From Herbaspirillum sp. GW103 (lineage in GTDB: Bacteria; Pseudomonadota; Gammaproteobacteria; Burkholderiales; Burkholderiaceae_D), in contig NZ_AJVC01000006.1 in the NCBI RefSeq assembly GCF_000261365.1, positions 620,001-684,000 of the forward strand: a DNA stretch of 64,000 nucleotides. The letters are read 5' to 3'. The notes below the pieces were generated by a model. The model saw nothing but the letters and a program-made list of their open reading frames with translations, was not told where the DNA came from and searched no databases. Positions 8,159 through 16,614 of this stretch are shown here, in pieces. Within the stretch, counting starts at the first letter, position 1, and every line of letters begins with the position of its first letter. The position numbers and the translations under genes are program-made.

Positions 8159-9118
8159 ATGTTTCCACCGACGCAGGCCACGCCTGCCGAGCGCTACGGT
8201 CAACTCATCCGCGATGCCCTGGGCGCGCAGCCGATGCGGGTGGCCGTGGTCCACCCCTGTTCTGCCGAGGCCTTGCAGGGCGCGCTGGAGGCGCACCAGG
8301 AAGGTCTGCTGGAACCGTTGCTGGTCGGGCCCGAAGTCAGAATACGACGTATCGCCGAGCAGGCCGGGCTGTCGCTGACGGGCTTGCAGATCGAGTGCAC
8401 CGAACACAGTCATGCGGCCGCAGCCCGCGCCGTCGAGCTGGCCGTGCAAGGGCGCGTGGCCGCGCTCATGAAGGGCAGCCTGCACAGCGACGAACTACTC
8501 GCAGCGGTGGTGGCGCCGGGCGCTGGTCTGCGCACCGAACGTCGCATCAGCCATGTCTACGCCATGGCCATTCCCACCTACGCCAAGCCTCTCATCATCA
8601 CCGATGCCGCCATCAACATCACCCCCACGCTGGCCCACAAGCGCGACATCTGCCAGAACGCCATCGACCTGCTGCACGTGATGGGTGTGCCGCGTCCGCA
8701 CGTAGCGGTGCTGGCAGCCGTGGAGACGGTCAATCCGGCCATGCCTTCCACCCTGGATGCGGCCGCCCTGACCGTGATGGCCACGCGCCACCAGATCACC
8801 GGCGCGGTGGTCGATGGCCCGCTGGCCTTTGACAACGCCATCAGTCTGCAATCGGCCAGCATCAAGCAGATCGCCTCGCCGGTGGCGGGTAGCGCCGATA
8901 TCCTGCTGGTGCCCGATCTCGAAGCGGGCAACATGCTGGCCAAGCAGTTGATCTATTTGTCCCAGGCCGAGGCTGCCGGACTGGTGCTGGGCGCGCGCGT
9001 GCCGGTGATCCTGACCAGCCGTGCTGACAGCTTGCGAGTGCGCCTGGCCTCCTCGGCGCTGGCCCGTCTGTTCGCCTCACGCAGCAAGCTGTGCGCGGTC
9101 GGCAAGGAACGCTCATGA
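8159..9118 (+). CDS. phosphate acetyl/butyryltransferase
   Basis: 319-residue phosphotransacylase of the Pta/Ptb family, converting acyl-CoA plus phosphate to acyl-phosphate plus CoA in the cytoplasm. Diagnostic stretches include RISHVYAMAIPTYAKPL, ITDAAINITPTLAHKRDI and VDGPLAFDNAIS. It is the short single-domain form without the CobB/DRTGG N-terminal region of enterobacterial Pta, so acetyl- and butyryl-CoA specificity cannot be separated here. The start at 8159 has an excellent AGGAGG at 8148-8153; the longer frame from 8036 is rejected. Its stop overlaps the ackA start (ATGA), forming a coupled three-gene operon downstream of an FNR-like box. Confidence 0.92.
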   Translation: MFPPTQATPAERYGQLIRDALGAQPMRVAVVHPCSAEALQGALEAHQEGLLEPLLVGPEVRIRRIAEQAGLSLTGLQIECTEHSHAAAARAVELAVQGRVAALMKGSLHSDELLAAVVAPGAGLRTERRISHVYAMAIPTYAKPLIITDAAINITPTLAHKRDICQNAIDLLHVMGVPRPHVAVLAAVETVNPAMPSTLDAAALTVMATRHQITGAVVDGPLAFDNAISLQSASIKQIASPVAGSADILLVPDLEAGNMLAKQLIYLSQAEAAGLVLGARVPVILTSRADSLRVRLASSALARLFASRSKLCAVGKERS

Positions 9119-10296
9119 ATCGCTGGTTGCTGACCTTCAATGCCGGCTCGTCCACGATCAAGCTGGGCGTGTTCCGCCTCGATGGTCCGCGCGCCGGCAA
9201 GATCGGCCACGGACAGCTGGATCTGCATCTCTCGCCCTTGCGGCTGCGTCTGGAGATCGAAGGCGCCACATCGACCGTAGCCATCGATGCCGATCCCGTG
9301 GCATCCATGGACAAGGTACTGGAGCAGGTGCTGCACCAGCTCGAAGTCGGTCACGATCAGGGAGCATTGTGCGCGGTCGGTCATCGGGTGGTGCATGGCG
9401 GCCTGCACCTGGCGCAATCGGTGCTGCTCGATGAACGCATCGAAGCGGAGCTGCAAGCCCTGGCGCCCCTGGCACCGCTGCACCAACCGCAGAACCTGCG
9501 CCTGATCCGCGCCGTCGCGCGACTGCGGCCGGGACTGCCGCAGAGCGCGTCCTTCGATACGGCCTTCCATGCCGACCAGGATGCGCTGGCGCGCCGCTTT
9601 GCACTGCCGCGCGAGCTGCACGAGCAAGGCGTGCTGCGTTATGGCTTCCACGGCCTCTCCTACAGCTACATTGCGGCCGAACTGCGGCGCCGCCAGCTGC
9701 CCGAGGCCCACGGCAATGTGGTGGTCGCGCACCTCGGCAACGGCGCCAGTCTGTGCGGTATCCAGAACGGCCGCAGCGTTGATGCCAGTACCGGCTTCTC
9801 GACCCTGGACGGCGTGCCGATGGGAACGCGTTGCGGTGCGCTCGATGCTGGCGTGCTGCTGTATCTGCTGCAGCAGGGGATGACACCGGCGGCGCTGGAA
9901 GACTTGCTGTATCACCGCTCCGGCCTGCTTGGGGTATCCGGTGTGAGCGCCGATGTACGCACCCTCCAGCAGAGTCAGGCGGCGCCTGCGCGCGAGGCGC
10001 TGGAACTGTTCGCCCTGCGCTGCGCCGGCGAGGCCGCCCGCCTGGCTGCTACCCTGCGCGGCATGGATGCCCTGGTCTTTACCGCCGGTATCGGCGAACA
10101 CGACGCGCGCATGCGCGCGGCCATCTGTGCGCGTCTGGACTGGCTGGGCGTGCAGCTCGACGAGAGCGCCAATGAAAAGCACCAGGAATGTATCAGCCAC
10201 CCGGCCAGCCGCGTGCGCGTGCTGGTCATTCCGACCGATGAAGAACAGGTCATTGCCGACGACGCGGCAAGACTCATACACGGGAGTACATCATGA
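9115..10296 (+). CDS. ackA: acetate kinase
   Basis: 393-residue acetokinase family protein, interconverting acyl-phosphate plus ADP with carboxylate plus ATP. Family motifs are present in order: FNAGSSTIKLG (N-terminal phosphate loop), GHRVVHGG, FDTAFH, YGFHGLSY, HLGNGASLCGI, MGTRCGALDAG and FTAGIGEHDARMR. Start ATG overlaps the phosphotransacylase stop, with GGAAC upstream; the gene in turn overlaps the PhaC-like gene by 4 bp. Together with the upstream enzyme it gives a substrate-level phosphorylation route from acyl-CoA to acid. Butyrate kinase activity is an alternative because the partner is Ptb-like. Confidence 0.93.
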   Translation: MNRWLLTFNAGSSTIKLGVFRLDGPRAGKIGHGQLDLHLSPLRLRLEIEGATSTVAIDADPVASMDKVLEQVLHQLEVGHDQGALCAVGHRVVHGGLHLAQSVLLDERIEAELQALAPLAPLHQPQNLRLIRAVARLRPGLPQSASFDTAFHADQDALARRFALPRELHEQGVLRYGFHGLSYSYIAAELRRRQLPEAHGNVVVAHLGNGASLCGIQNGRSVDASTGFSTLDGVPMGTRCGALDAGVLLYLLQQGMTPAALEDLLYHRSGLLGVSGVSADVRTLQQSQAAPAREALELFALRCAGEAARLAATLRGMDALVFTAGIGEHDARMRAAICARLDWLGVQLDESANEKHQECISHPASRVRVLVIPTDEEQVIADDAARLIHGSTS

Positions 10297-11453
10297 CGAC
10301 CTCACACACCGGCCATGCGCCGCTCGTTGCCGAGACTGCAGAGGACTGCGGCCCTGGCTGCGTTCCGCTGTTCTGGCCGATGATGCTGGCCAGCGCAGTG
10401 TTTCGCCAGGGTCAGGATGTGGTGGACAAGCAGCTGCGCTTTCTGGAAGAAGAAGCCAAGCTGCACGCCATCCACCATCCGCAGATGGCCACCGCTCATC
10501 AGGTGCGCCTGAAGCTGCGTACCCTGACCCTGCGCGAATATGGCAAGGCCAGTGGCGCCCACGCCGTCCCCACGCTGGTGGTGGCGCCGTATGCCGGCCA
10601 TACCTCGGTGATTGCCGATTATTATCCGGGCCAGAGCCTGGTCGAAACCCTGCTCGACCATGGGGTGCCGCATGTCTTTCTGACCGACTGGCATAGTGCC
10701 AGCGAGGACATGAAGGACCTGGAGATCGACAACTATCTGGCTGACCTCTGTGTGCTCATCGATGAACTGGGCGGGCGCGCCAATCTGGTCGGACTGTGCC
10801 AGGGCGGCTGGATCTCGGCCATGATCGCCGCGCGGTTCCCGCACAAGGTGCAACGTCTGGTGCTGGCCGGCTCACCCATTGATGCCGGTGCCGGCGAGGG
10901 GCCGTTGAAGCAGATGGTGGAGCGCACGCCGATCCGCTTCTACGAGGACCTGGTACGTACCGGCGGTGGGCTCATGCGCGGCAGCTTCATGCTGCAGGGC
11001 TGGAAGAACATGCACCCCGACGAGCACTACTTCACCGAACACGTGGACCTGTTCCAGCACATTGATGATCCCGTGTACCTGGCCAAGCGCGAGACCTTCG
11101 CCGCCTGGTACGAAACCCCGATCGATCTGCCGGGACGCTGGTATCTCCAGGCCATTCGCCAGATCTTCAAGGACAACCTGCTGGCGCGCGGACAGTTCGT
11201 TGCGCTGGGCAAGATGCTGGACCTGCGCGACATCACCTGTCCGCTCTACCTGCTGGCGGGCGAGCGGGATGACATCACCACGCCCGAGCAGGTGCTCAAT
11301 GCGGCGCAACTGGTCGGTACACCCTCTGCGCACATCACGCAGCGGGTGGTGCCGGGCGGGCACATCGGTCTGTTCATGGGGGGGCGTACACTGGCCGAGG
11401 CCTGGCCGCAGATTGCACAGTGGCTGGCTGCCCCGCTGAAAACCGGTGGATAG
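10293..11453 (+). CDS. PhaC-like alpha/beta hydrolase with cysteine nucleophile
   Basis: 386-residue alpha/beta-hydrolase fold protein. The nucleophile elbow reads GLCQGGW with Cys169, as in polyhydroxyalkanoate synthases, instead of the Ser of lipases. The expected Asp lies in GERDDITTPEQV (about 326-327) and the His in VPGGHIGLF (His357), completing a Cys-Asp-His triad. It is shorter than class I PHA synthases (around 580 residues) and lacks their long N-terminal domain. It is the third gene of the phosphotransacylase-ackA operon, overlapping ackA by 4 bp. Loci pairing pta/ptb, ackA and PHA-synthase-like genes are known from rhizobia and burkholderias under phosphate or oxygen stress. It may be a polyester-related acyltransferase, thioesterase or depolymerase. 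Confidence 0.75.
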   Translation: MTTSHTGHAPLVAETAEDCGPGCVPLFWPMMLASAVFRQGQDVVDKQLRFLEEEAKLHAIHHPQMATAHQVRLKLRTLTLREYGKASGAHAVPTLVVAPYAGHTSVIADYYPGQSLVETLLDHGVPHVFLTDWHSASEDMKDLEIDNYLADLCVLIDELGGRANLVGLCQGGWISAMIAARFPHKVQRLVLAGSPIDAGAGEGPLKQMVERTPIRFYEDLVRTGGGLMRGSFMLQGWKNMHPDEHYFTEHVDLFQHIDDPVYLAKRETFAAWYETPIDLPGRWYLQAIRQIFKDNLLARGQFVALGKMLDLRDITCPLYLLAGERDDITTPEQVLNAAQLVGTPSAHITQRVVPGGHIGLFMGGRTLAEAWPQIAQWLAAPLKTGG

Positions 11454-11459
11454 CCACTC

Positions 11460-12161
11460 TCAGGCAGCAGGCAGGGTTTTCTTGCGGGCGGCGGCGGGTT
11501 TGCGCGCCGCCTTTTTGATTTCCGCAGCGGGCGGTTGATCTGCGGGAGCGGCCACTGCAATGGACGCCTTCAGAAACCACGCCAGCACCGACTCGGCCGT
11601 CTTGCCGTCAACGATGTGCGGCACGCAGCGGTAGGAAAAACTGACACCCTCGCACAAGGCCATCAGGCCGATGGCGATCTCGCGCGGCGGTGCGGCCGGG
11701 GCGGTACCGGTCAGGTGGCAATAGGCTTCGACAAAGCGGGTGATCTGAACGTAGCGCTGCTCCAGGAAGCTGTCCAATTGGGCACGGAATTTCTCGTCGC
11801 GCAGCGCGATGATGCGCGCCTCCATCCACAGCAGGCTGCACTTGTCATCGCGGTACAGTGCCGAGTACTGCACGGCCAGAGCGTCGCGCAGGGCATGCGG
11901 ATCGGTCAGACCGCCGCCGAGGATGCGCTCGAAACCCCGGTCGATGCTCTCCCCTTCGCGGCGCAACAGCTCAAAGAAGAGCTGCTCCTTGTCATCGAAG
12001 TTGGAATAGAAGGCACCGCGCGAATAGCCCGCTGCGGTGCTGATATCTTCCACGCTGGCCTGCGCATATCCCTTCTGCATGAACATCGCGTGCGCCGCCT
12101 CCAGCAGACGTTCCCGGGTCTGCTCACGGCTTTGCTCGCGGCTGAGTCGTTGGCGTGTCAT
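11460..12161 (-). CDS. TetR-family repressor of the adjacent RND efflux operon
   Basis: 233-residue regulator with an N-terminal TetR helix-turn-helix (RERLLEAAHAMF ... YAQASVEDISTAAGYSRGAF, ending YSNFDDKEQLFFEL), the signature of AcrR/TtgR-type repressors, and a variable ligand-binding C-terminal domain. The tail after about residue 205 is Ala/Lys/Pro-rich. It is divergently transcribed from an RND efflux operon 152 bp away, with an operator-like palindrome between them, so it probably represses that operon and itself. The start at 12161 is chosen because the HTH begins shortly after; a longer frame to 12329 would run through the operator. Convergent end lies 6 bp from the PhaC-like gene. 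Confidence 0.88.
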   Translation of the reverse strand: MTRQRLSREQSREQTRERLLEAAHAMFMQKGYAQASVEDISTAAGYSRGAFYSNFDDKEQLFFELLRREGESIDRGFERILGGGLTDPHALRDALAVQYSALYRDDKCSLLWMEARIIALRDEKFRAQLDSFLEQRYVQITRFVEAYCHLTGTAPAAPPREIAIGLMALCEGVSFSYRCVPHIVDGKTAESVLAWFLKASIAVAAPADQPPAAEIKKAARKPAAARKKTLPAA

Positions 12162-12182
12162 GGGGCTGGATTCTAACACTGT

Positions 12183-12196
12183 TGTATTCGGATACA
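12183..12196. promoter_or_regulatory. TetR operator candidate
   Basis: TGTAT-TCGG-ATACA is a perfect 5-bp inverted repeat with a 4-bp spacer, placed between the divergent TetR gene and the RND membrane-fusion gene. Flanking bases (CTGT on the left, GTA on the right) extend it imperfectly. Position and form are those expected of an AcrR/TtgR-type operator; binding is inferred. Confidence 0.5.
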
Positions 12197-12313
12197 GTAT
12201 TGCATTTGAATTCATATCTGCATTAGAATCGCTGAACTTTTGTAAAGACGCCCACGAGGCGGAGCGCGCCGCGGTCCGACCCTCCCGACACTCCCTTTCC
12301 CGAAAGGAATGCT

Positions 12314-13474
12314 GTGAAGCCTGTCTCACGTTCGTGTCCCGGTCCTGCTTCCCTGGCTTTTTCCGTACGCCGCGTCCGGCTGGCGCGCATGGCCCTGCTG
12401 GCCGTTCCCTTTACGCTCTGGCTGGCCGGATGCAGCAAGCCGGCCCCCGTGGCCGAGGTGCCGCGCGAAGTGGTGGTGTTGCAGGCGCAGGAGCGCGCCG
12501 GCACCCAGCCCCTGCACCTGCCGGCCGAAGTGCAGTCGCGCTATGTGACCTCGCTCTCCTTCCGGGTGGCCGGACAACTGGTGGAACGTCGCGTACATCT
12601 GGGCGATGTGGTGCGCAAGGGCCAGATCCTGGCCCGTCTCGACCCCGCCGATGCCGACCAGAACGCCGCGTCGGCGCGCGCTGAACTGGCGGCTGCCCGC
12701 CAGCATCTCGACGCAGCCGAGAAGCAGCTGCAGCGCGATACGGCGCAGGCCGCAGAACAGCTCATCAGCGCCCAGCAGCTGGAGCAAAGCCAGGATGCCC
12801 ATGCCGCCGCGCTCTCGCAATGGAAGGCCGCGCAGGCCCGTGCCGCGGTGGCCGGCAACCAGCGCGACTACACCACGCTGGTGGCTCAGCATGACGGCGT
12901 CATCAGTACCGAGCAGGCCAATACCGGCGATGTACTGAGCCCCGGTCAGCCGGTCTATTCGCTGGCCTGGTCGGGGGCGGTGGATGTGGTCACCGACGTG
13001 GCCGACCGCCAGCTGGCCGGCCTGCAACCCGGGGTCGCTGCCGATGTCACGCTGGCCGCCCTGCCCGGCAAGACCTGGAAGGGGCGTGTGCGTGAAGTCA
13101 GTCCGGCCGCTGATCCGCAGAGTCGTACCTATCGCGTCAAGGTCACGCTGGAACAGCCTGACGCCAGCGTGCGCCTGGGCATGACCGGCGAAGTGACGAT
13201 CACGCCGTCCAACACGACGCAGACGCAGGTTCTGCTGCTGCCGGCCACGGCCTTGTTCCATCAGGGTGACAAACCGGCAGTGTGGGTCGTCGGTGCCGAC
13301 GGCAAGCTGGTACTGCGTCCGGTGACGGTGGCCGCGTATGGAGAGCGCAGCATTTCGCTCTCGCAAGGCGTGGCTGCCAGTGACAAGGTGGTGGTGCAGG
13401 GCGTACATACCCTGACCGTGGGAGAAAAGGTCAAGCCGGTGGCGCCGCTGCACGCCGAGGACTTCGCCCTATGA
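12314..13474 (+). CDS. RND efflux periplasmic adaptor lipoprotein (membrane fusion protein)
   Basis: 386-residue HlyD/AcrA-type adaptor. The N-terminus carries a basic region, a hydrophobic segment and the lipobox LAGC, so it should be acylated and anchored to the inner membrane facing the periplasm. Recognisable parts: lipoyl half-motif VTSLSFRVAGQL and HLGDVVRKGQILARLDPAD, a central Ala/Gln-rich coiled-coil hairpin (about residues 120-180), then beta-barrel and membrane-proximal domains. Start is GTG at 12314 with AAAGGA upstream; the nearby ATG hits an immediate stop. Its stop overlaps the RND pump start (ATGA). It bridges the pump and the outer membrane channel encoded next. Confidence 0.92.
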   Translation: MKPVSRSCPGPASLAFSVRRVRLARMALLAVPFTLWLAGCSKPAPVAEVPREVVVLQAQERAGTQPLHLPAEVQSRYVTSLSFRVAGQLVERRVHLGDVVRKGQILARLDPADADQNAASARAELAAARQHLDAAEKQLQRDTAQAAEQLISAQQLEQSQDAHAAALSQWKAAQARAAVAGNQRDYTTLVAQHDGVISTEQANTGDVLSPGQPVYSLAWSGAVDVVTDVADRQLAGLQPGVAADVTLAALPGKTWKGRVREVSPAADPQSRTYRVKVTLEQPDASVRLGMTGEVTITPSNTTQTQVLLLPATALFHQGDKPAVWVVGADGKLVLRPVTVAAYGERSISLSQGVAASDKVVVQGVHTLTVGEKVKPVAPLHAEDFAL

Positions 13475-16400
13475 GCGCACCCGGCCGATTCAATCTGTCC
13501 GCCTGGACCTTGCAGCACCAGGCGCTGGTGACCTTCATCCTGGCGCTGGTGACCTTGCTGGGCATGGGTTCCTATTCGCGGCTGTCGCAATCCGAAGACC
13601 CGCCCTTCACCTTCAAGGTGATGGTGATCCAGACCGACTGGCCCGGCGCCACCGCGCGCCAGGTGCAAGAGCAGATCACCGACCGCATCGCCCGCAAGCT
13701 GCAGGAGACACCGGACGTCGATTTTCTGCGCAGTTATTCGCGCGCGGGGCAGTCGCAGCTCTTCTTCACCATCAAGGACACGGCCCCGGCCTCGCAGGTG
13801 CCGCAGACCTGGTACCAGGTGCGCAAGAAGGTCGGCGACATGGCCGCCACCTTGCCGCAGGGGGTCAAGGGACCATACTTCAATGACGAGTTCGGTGATG
13901 TCTACACCAACATCTACGCACTGGCCGGTGACGGTTTCACGCCGGCGCAGTTGCGCGACTATGCTGACCAGTTGCGCGGTGAACTGCTGCACGTGCCGGG
14001 CGTGGCCAAGATCGATTACTTCGGGGATCGTCAGGAACACATCTACATCGACATCGGCAACACCCGCATGACGCGCCTTGGCATCAGCCCGCAGCAGCTG
14101 GCCGATGCCATCGGTGCACAGAATGCGGTGGTGCCGGGTGGTCTCATCACCACCGACAATGACCGCGTCTACGTGCGTCCTACCGGCCAGTTCGACAACC
14201 TGCGCGCGCTGGAAGACAAGATCATCCATGTCAACAACCGCAATTTCCGGCTGGGTGACATCGCCACCATCACGCGCGGTTACGACGAACCGCAGGAACA
14301 GGAGATGCGCGCCAACGGCCAGCCCGTGCTGGGCATCGGCGTGACCATGCAGCCTGGCGGCGACGTGATCCGCCTGGGCCGCGCGCTGGACGAGCGCACT
14401 GAACAATTGCGCAAGCGCCTGCCCGCCGGGCTCACGCTGACGGCGGTTTCCAGCATGCCGCATGCAGTGGAAAAATCGGTAGATGACTTTTTGGAAGCGG
14501 TGGCCGAGGCGGTCGCCATCGTGCTGGTGGTGAGCCTGGTCTCGCTTGGCATTCGCACCGGCATGGTGGTGGTGATTTCGATTCCCATCGTGCTGGCGGT
14601 GACCTCGCTGTTCATGTACCTCTTCGACATCGGCCTGCACAAGGTCTCGCTGGGCACTTTGGTGCTGGCACTGGGTCTGCTGGTTGATGATGCCATCATC
14701 GCCGTGGAAATGATGGCGGTAAAACTGGAGCAGGGCTGGAACCGCCGCCGCGCCGCCGCCTTCGCCTACACCAGCACGGCCTTCCCGATGCTGACCGGCA
14801 CGCTGGTGACCGTCGCGGGCTTCCTGCCGATTGCACTGGCCAAGTCGGGAACCGGCGAATACACCCGTTCCATCTTCGAGGTCTCGGCCATTGCATTGCT
14901 GCTGTCGTGGCTGGCGGCGGTGGTGCTCATTCCGCTGCTGGGCTATCACCTGCTCAAGGAAAAACCGGGTGCGCTCACGGATGAACAGATCGCCGCCAAC
15001 CCGCATGCCGGCCATGATGAGGAGGACCACGACCATCCCATCTACCAGACCCGCATCTACACCTGGCTGCGCCGTTCGGTGGCCTGGTGCGTGGCCTTCC
15101 GTGGGCGTGTGGTGATCGCCACCACGGTGCTGTTCATCGGCTCGCTGGCCGCCTTCGCACTGGTGCCGCAGCAGTTCTTCCCCAGCTCCGACCGCCCCGA
15201 ACTGCTGATCGACCTGCACCTGCCGGAGCGTGCCTCCTTTGACGCCACGCAGCGCGAGGCGATCCGCATGGAAGCCCTGCTCAAGGGCCGTCCACAGATC
15301 GATCATGTGGTCAGTTTCGTGGGCGTCGGCGCGCCGCGTTTCTACCTGCCGCTGGACCAGCAACTGGCCAGCCCCAACTTCGCGCAGTTCGTCGTGACGG
15401 CCAAGTCGGTGGAAGACCGCGAAGCCCTGGCGCGGGCACTGGAGGAGCCGCTGCGCCAGCAGTTCAGCGGTGCGCGCACGCGCATGACGAGGCTGGAGAA
15501 TGGCCCGCCGGTCGGTTTCCCGGTGCAGTTCCGCATCAGCGGCGAACAGATCCCCAAGGTACGCGCCATTGCCGAACAGGTGGCCGCCGAGTTGCGCAAG
15601 GAAAGTCGTGCCACCAACATCCAGTTCGACTGGGATGAGCCGGCCCAGCGTTCGGTGTCCTTCGAGATCGACCAGAAACGTGCCGCCGAGCTGGGCTTGA
15701 GCAGCCAGCAGATTGCCAACTTCCTGGCCATGCAGTTGTCGGGCGTGACCGTGACGCAATATCGCGAGCGCGACAAACTCATCAGCGTCGACCTGCGCAC
15801 CCCGCGCAGCGAGCGCGTCGATCCCTCGCGCCTGGCCAGCTTGTCCATGCCCACCGCCAATGGTCCGGTGCCGCTGGCCACACTGGGCCAGTTCCGCAAT
15901 ACGCTGGAATACGGCGTGATCTGGGAGCGCGACCGCCAGCCCACCATCACCGTGCTGGCCGACGTGCGCCCCGGCGTGCAGGGCATCGATGTCACCAATG
16001 ACGTCAACCGCAAGCTCGATGCCCTGCGCGGCGAGCTGCCGGTGGGTTATCGCATCGATGTGGGCGGTCCGGTGGAAGAGAACGCCAAGGCCCAGTCCTC
16101 CATCTCGGCGCAGATGCCCTTGATGGTCATCGCCGTGCTGCTGTTGCTGATGGTGCAGTTGCAGAGCTTCGGCCGCACCCTGATGGTGGTGATGACTGCA
16201 CCGCTGGGCCTGATCGGCGTGGTCGGCGCGCTGCTGCTGTTTGGTCAGCCCTTCGGCTTCGTGGCCATGCTGGGCACCATTGCCATGCTGGGCATCATCA
16301 TGCGCAACTCGGTGATCCTGGTGGACCAGATCGAGCAGGACATCGCCGCCGGTCGTGGCCGCTTCGATGCCATCGTCGGCGCCACCGTGCGCCGCTTCCG

Positions 16401-16614
16401 TCCGATTACGCTCACTGCTGCCGCGGCCGTGCTGGCATTGATTCCGCTGTTGCGCAGCAACTTCTTCGGACCGATGGCCACCGCACTCATGGGCGGCATC
16501 ACCATCGCCACCATCCTGACCCTGTTCTACCTGCCGGCGCTGTACGCGCTGTGCTACCGGGTCAAGCCGGATGAAACCCATCACCGCGACCATGCCGCGC
16601 AAGGGAGTCACTGA
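13471..16614 (+). CDS. RND-family inner membrane efflux pump
   Basis: 1047-residue proton-driven resistance-nodulation-division transporter, full length for the family. Evidence: N-terminal first transmembrane helix then two large periplasmic loops, SEDPPFTFKVMVI typical of TriC/VexF-like pumps, the transmembrane proton-relay region VLALGLLVDDAIIAVEMM with the acidic pair, and GIIMRNSVILVDQIEQD in the second half. A histidine- and acid-rich cytoplasmic stretch (HAGHDEEDHDHP, about residues 513-524) lies between the two transmembrane halves and is unusual. The gene is coupled to the adaptor upstream and overlaps the outer membrane channel by one base. Substrates are likely drugs or solvents; metal export is possible but the CzcA signature was not seen. 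Confidence 0.94.
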   Translation: MSAPGRFNLSAWTLQHQALVTFILALVTLLGMGSYSRLSQSEDPPFTFKVMVIQTDWPGATARQVQEQITDRIARKLQETPDVDFLRSYSRAGQSQLFFTIKDTAPASQVPQTWYQVRKKVGDMAATLPQGVKGPYFNDEFGDVYTNIYALAGDGFTPAQLRDYADQLRGELLHVPGVAKIDYFGDRQEHIYIDIGNTRMTRLGISPQQLADAIGAQNAVVPGGLITTDNDRVYVRPTGQFDNLRALEDKIIHVNNRNFRLGDIATITRGYDEPQEQEMRANGQPVLGIGVTMQPGGDVIRLGRALDERTEQLRKRLPAGLTLTAVSSMPHAVEKSVDDFLEAVAEAVAIVLVVSLVSLGIRTGMVVVISIPIVLAVTSLFMYLFDIGLHKVSLGTLVLALGLLVDDAIIAVEMMAVKLEQGWNRRRAAAFAYTSTAFPMLTGTLVTVAGFLPIALAKSGTGEYTRSIFEVSAIALLLSWLAAVVLIPLLGYHLLKEKPGALTDEQIAANPHAGHDEEDHDHPIYQTRIYTWLRRSVAWCVAFRGRVVIATTVLFIGSLAAFALVPQQFFPSSDRPELLIDLHLPERASFDATQREAIRMEALLKGRPQIDHVVSFVGVGAPRFYLPLDQQLASPNFAQFVVTAKSVEDREALARALEEPLRQQFSGARTRMTRLENGPPVGFPVQFRISGEQIPKVRAIAEQVAAELRKESRATNIQFDWDEPAQRSVSFEIDQKRAAELGLSSQQIANFLAMQLSGVTVTQYRERDKLISVDLRTPRSERVDPSRLASLSMPTANGPVPLATLGQFRNTLEYGVIWERDRQPTITVLADVRPGVQGIDVTNDVNRKLDALRGELPVGYRIDVGGPVEENAKAQSSISAQMPLMVIAVLLLLMVQLQSFGRTLMVVMTAPLGLIGVVGALLLFGQPFGFVAMLGTIAMLGIIMRNSVILVDQIEQDIAAGRGRFDAIVGATVRRFRPITLTAAAAVLALIPLLRSNFFGPMATALMGGITIATILTLFYLPALYALCYRVKPDETHHRDHAAQGSH

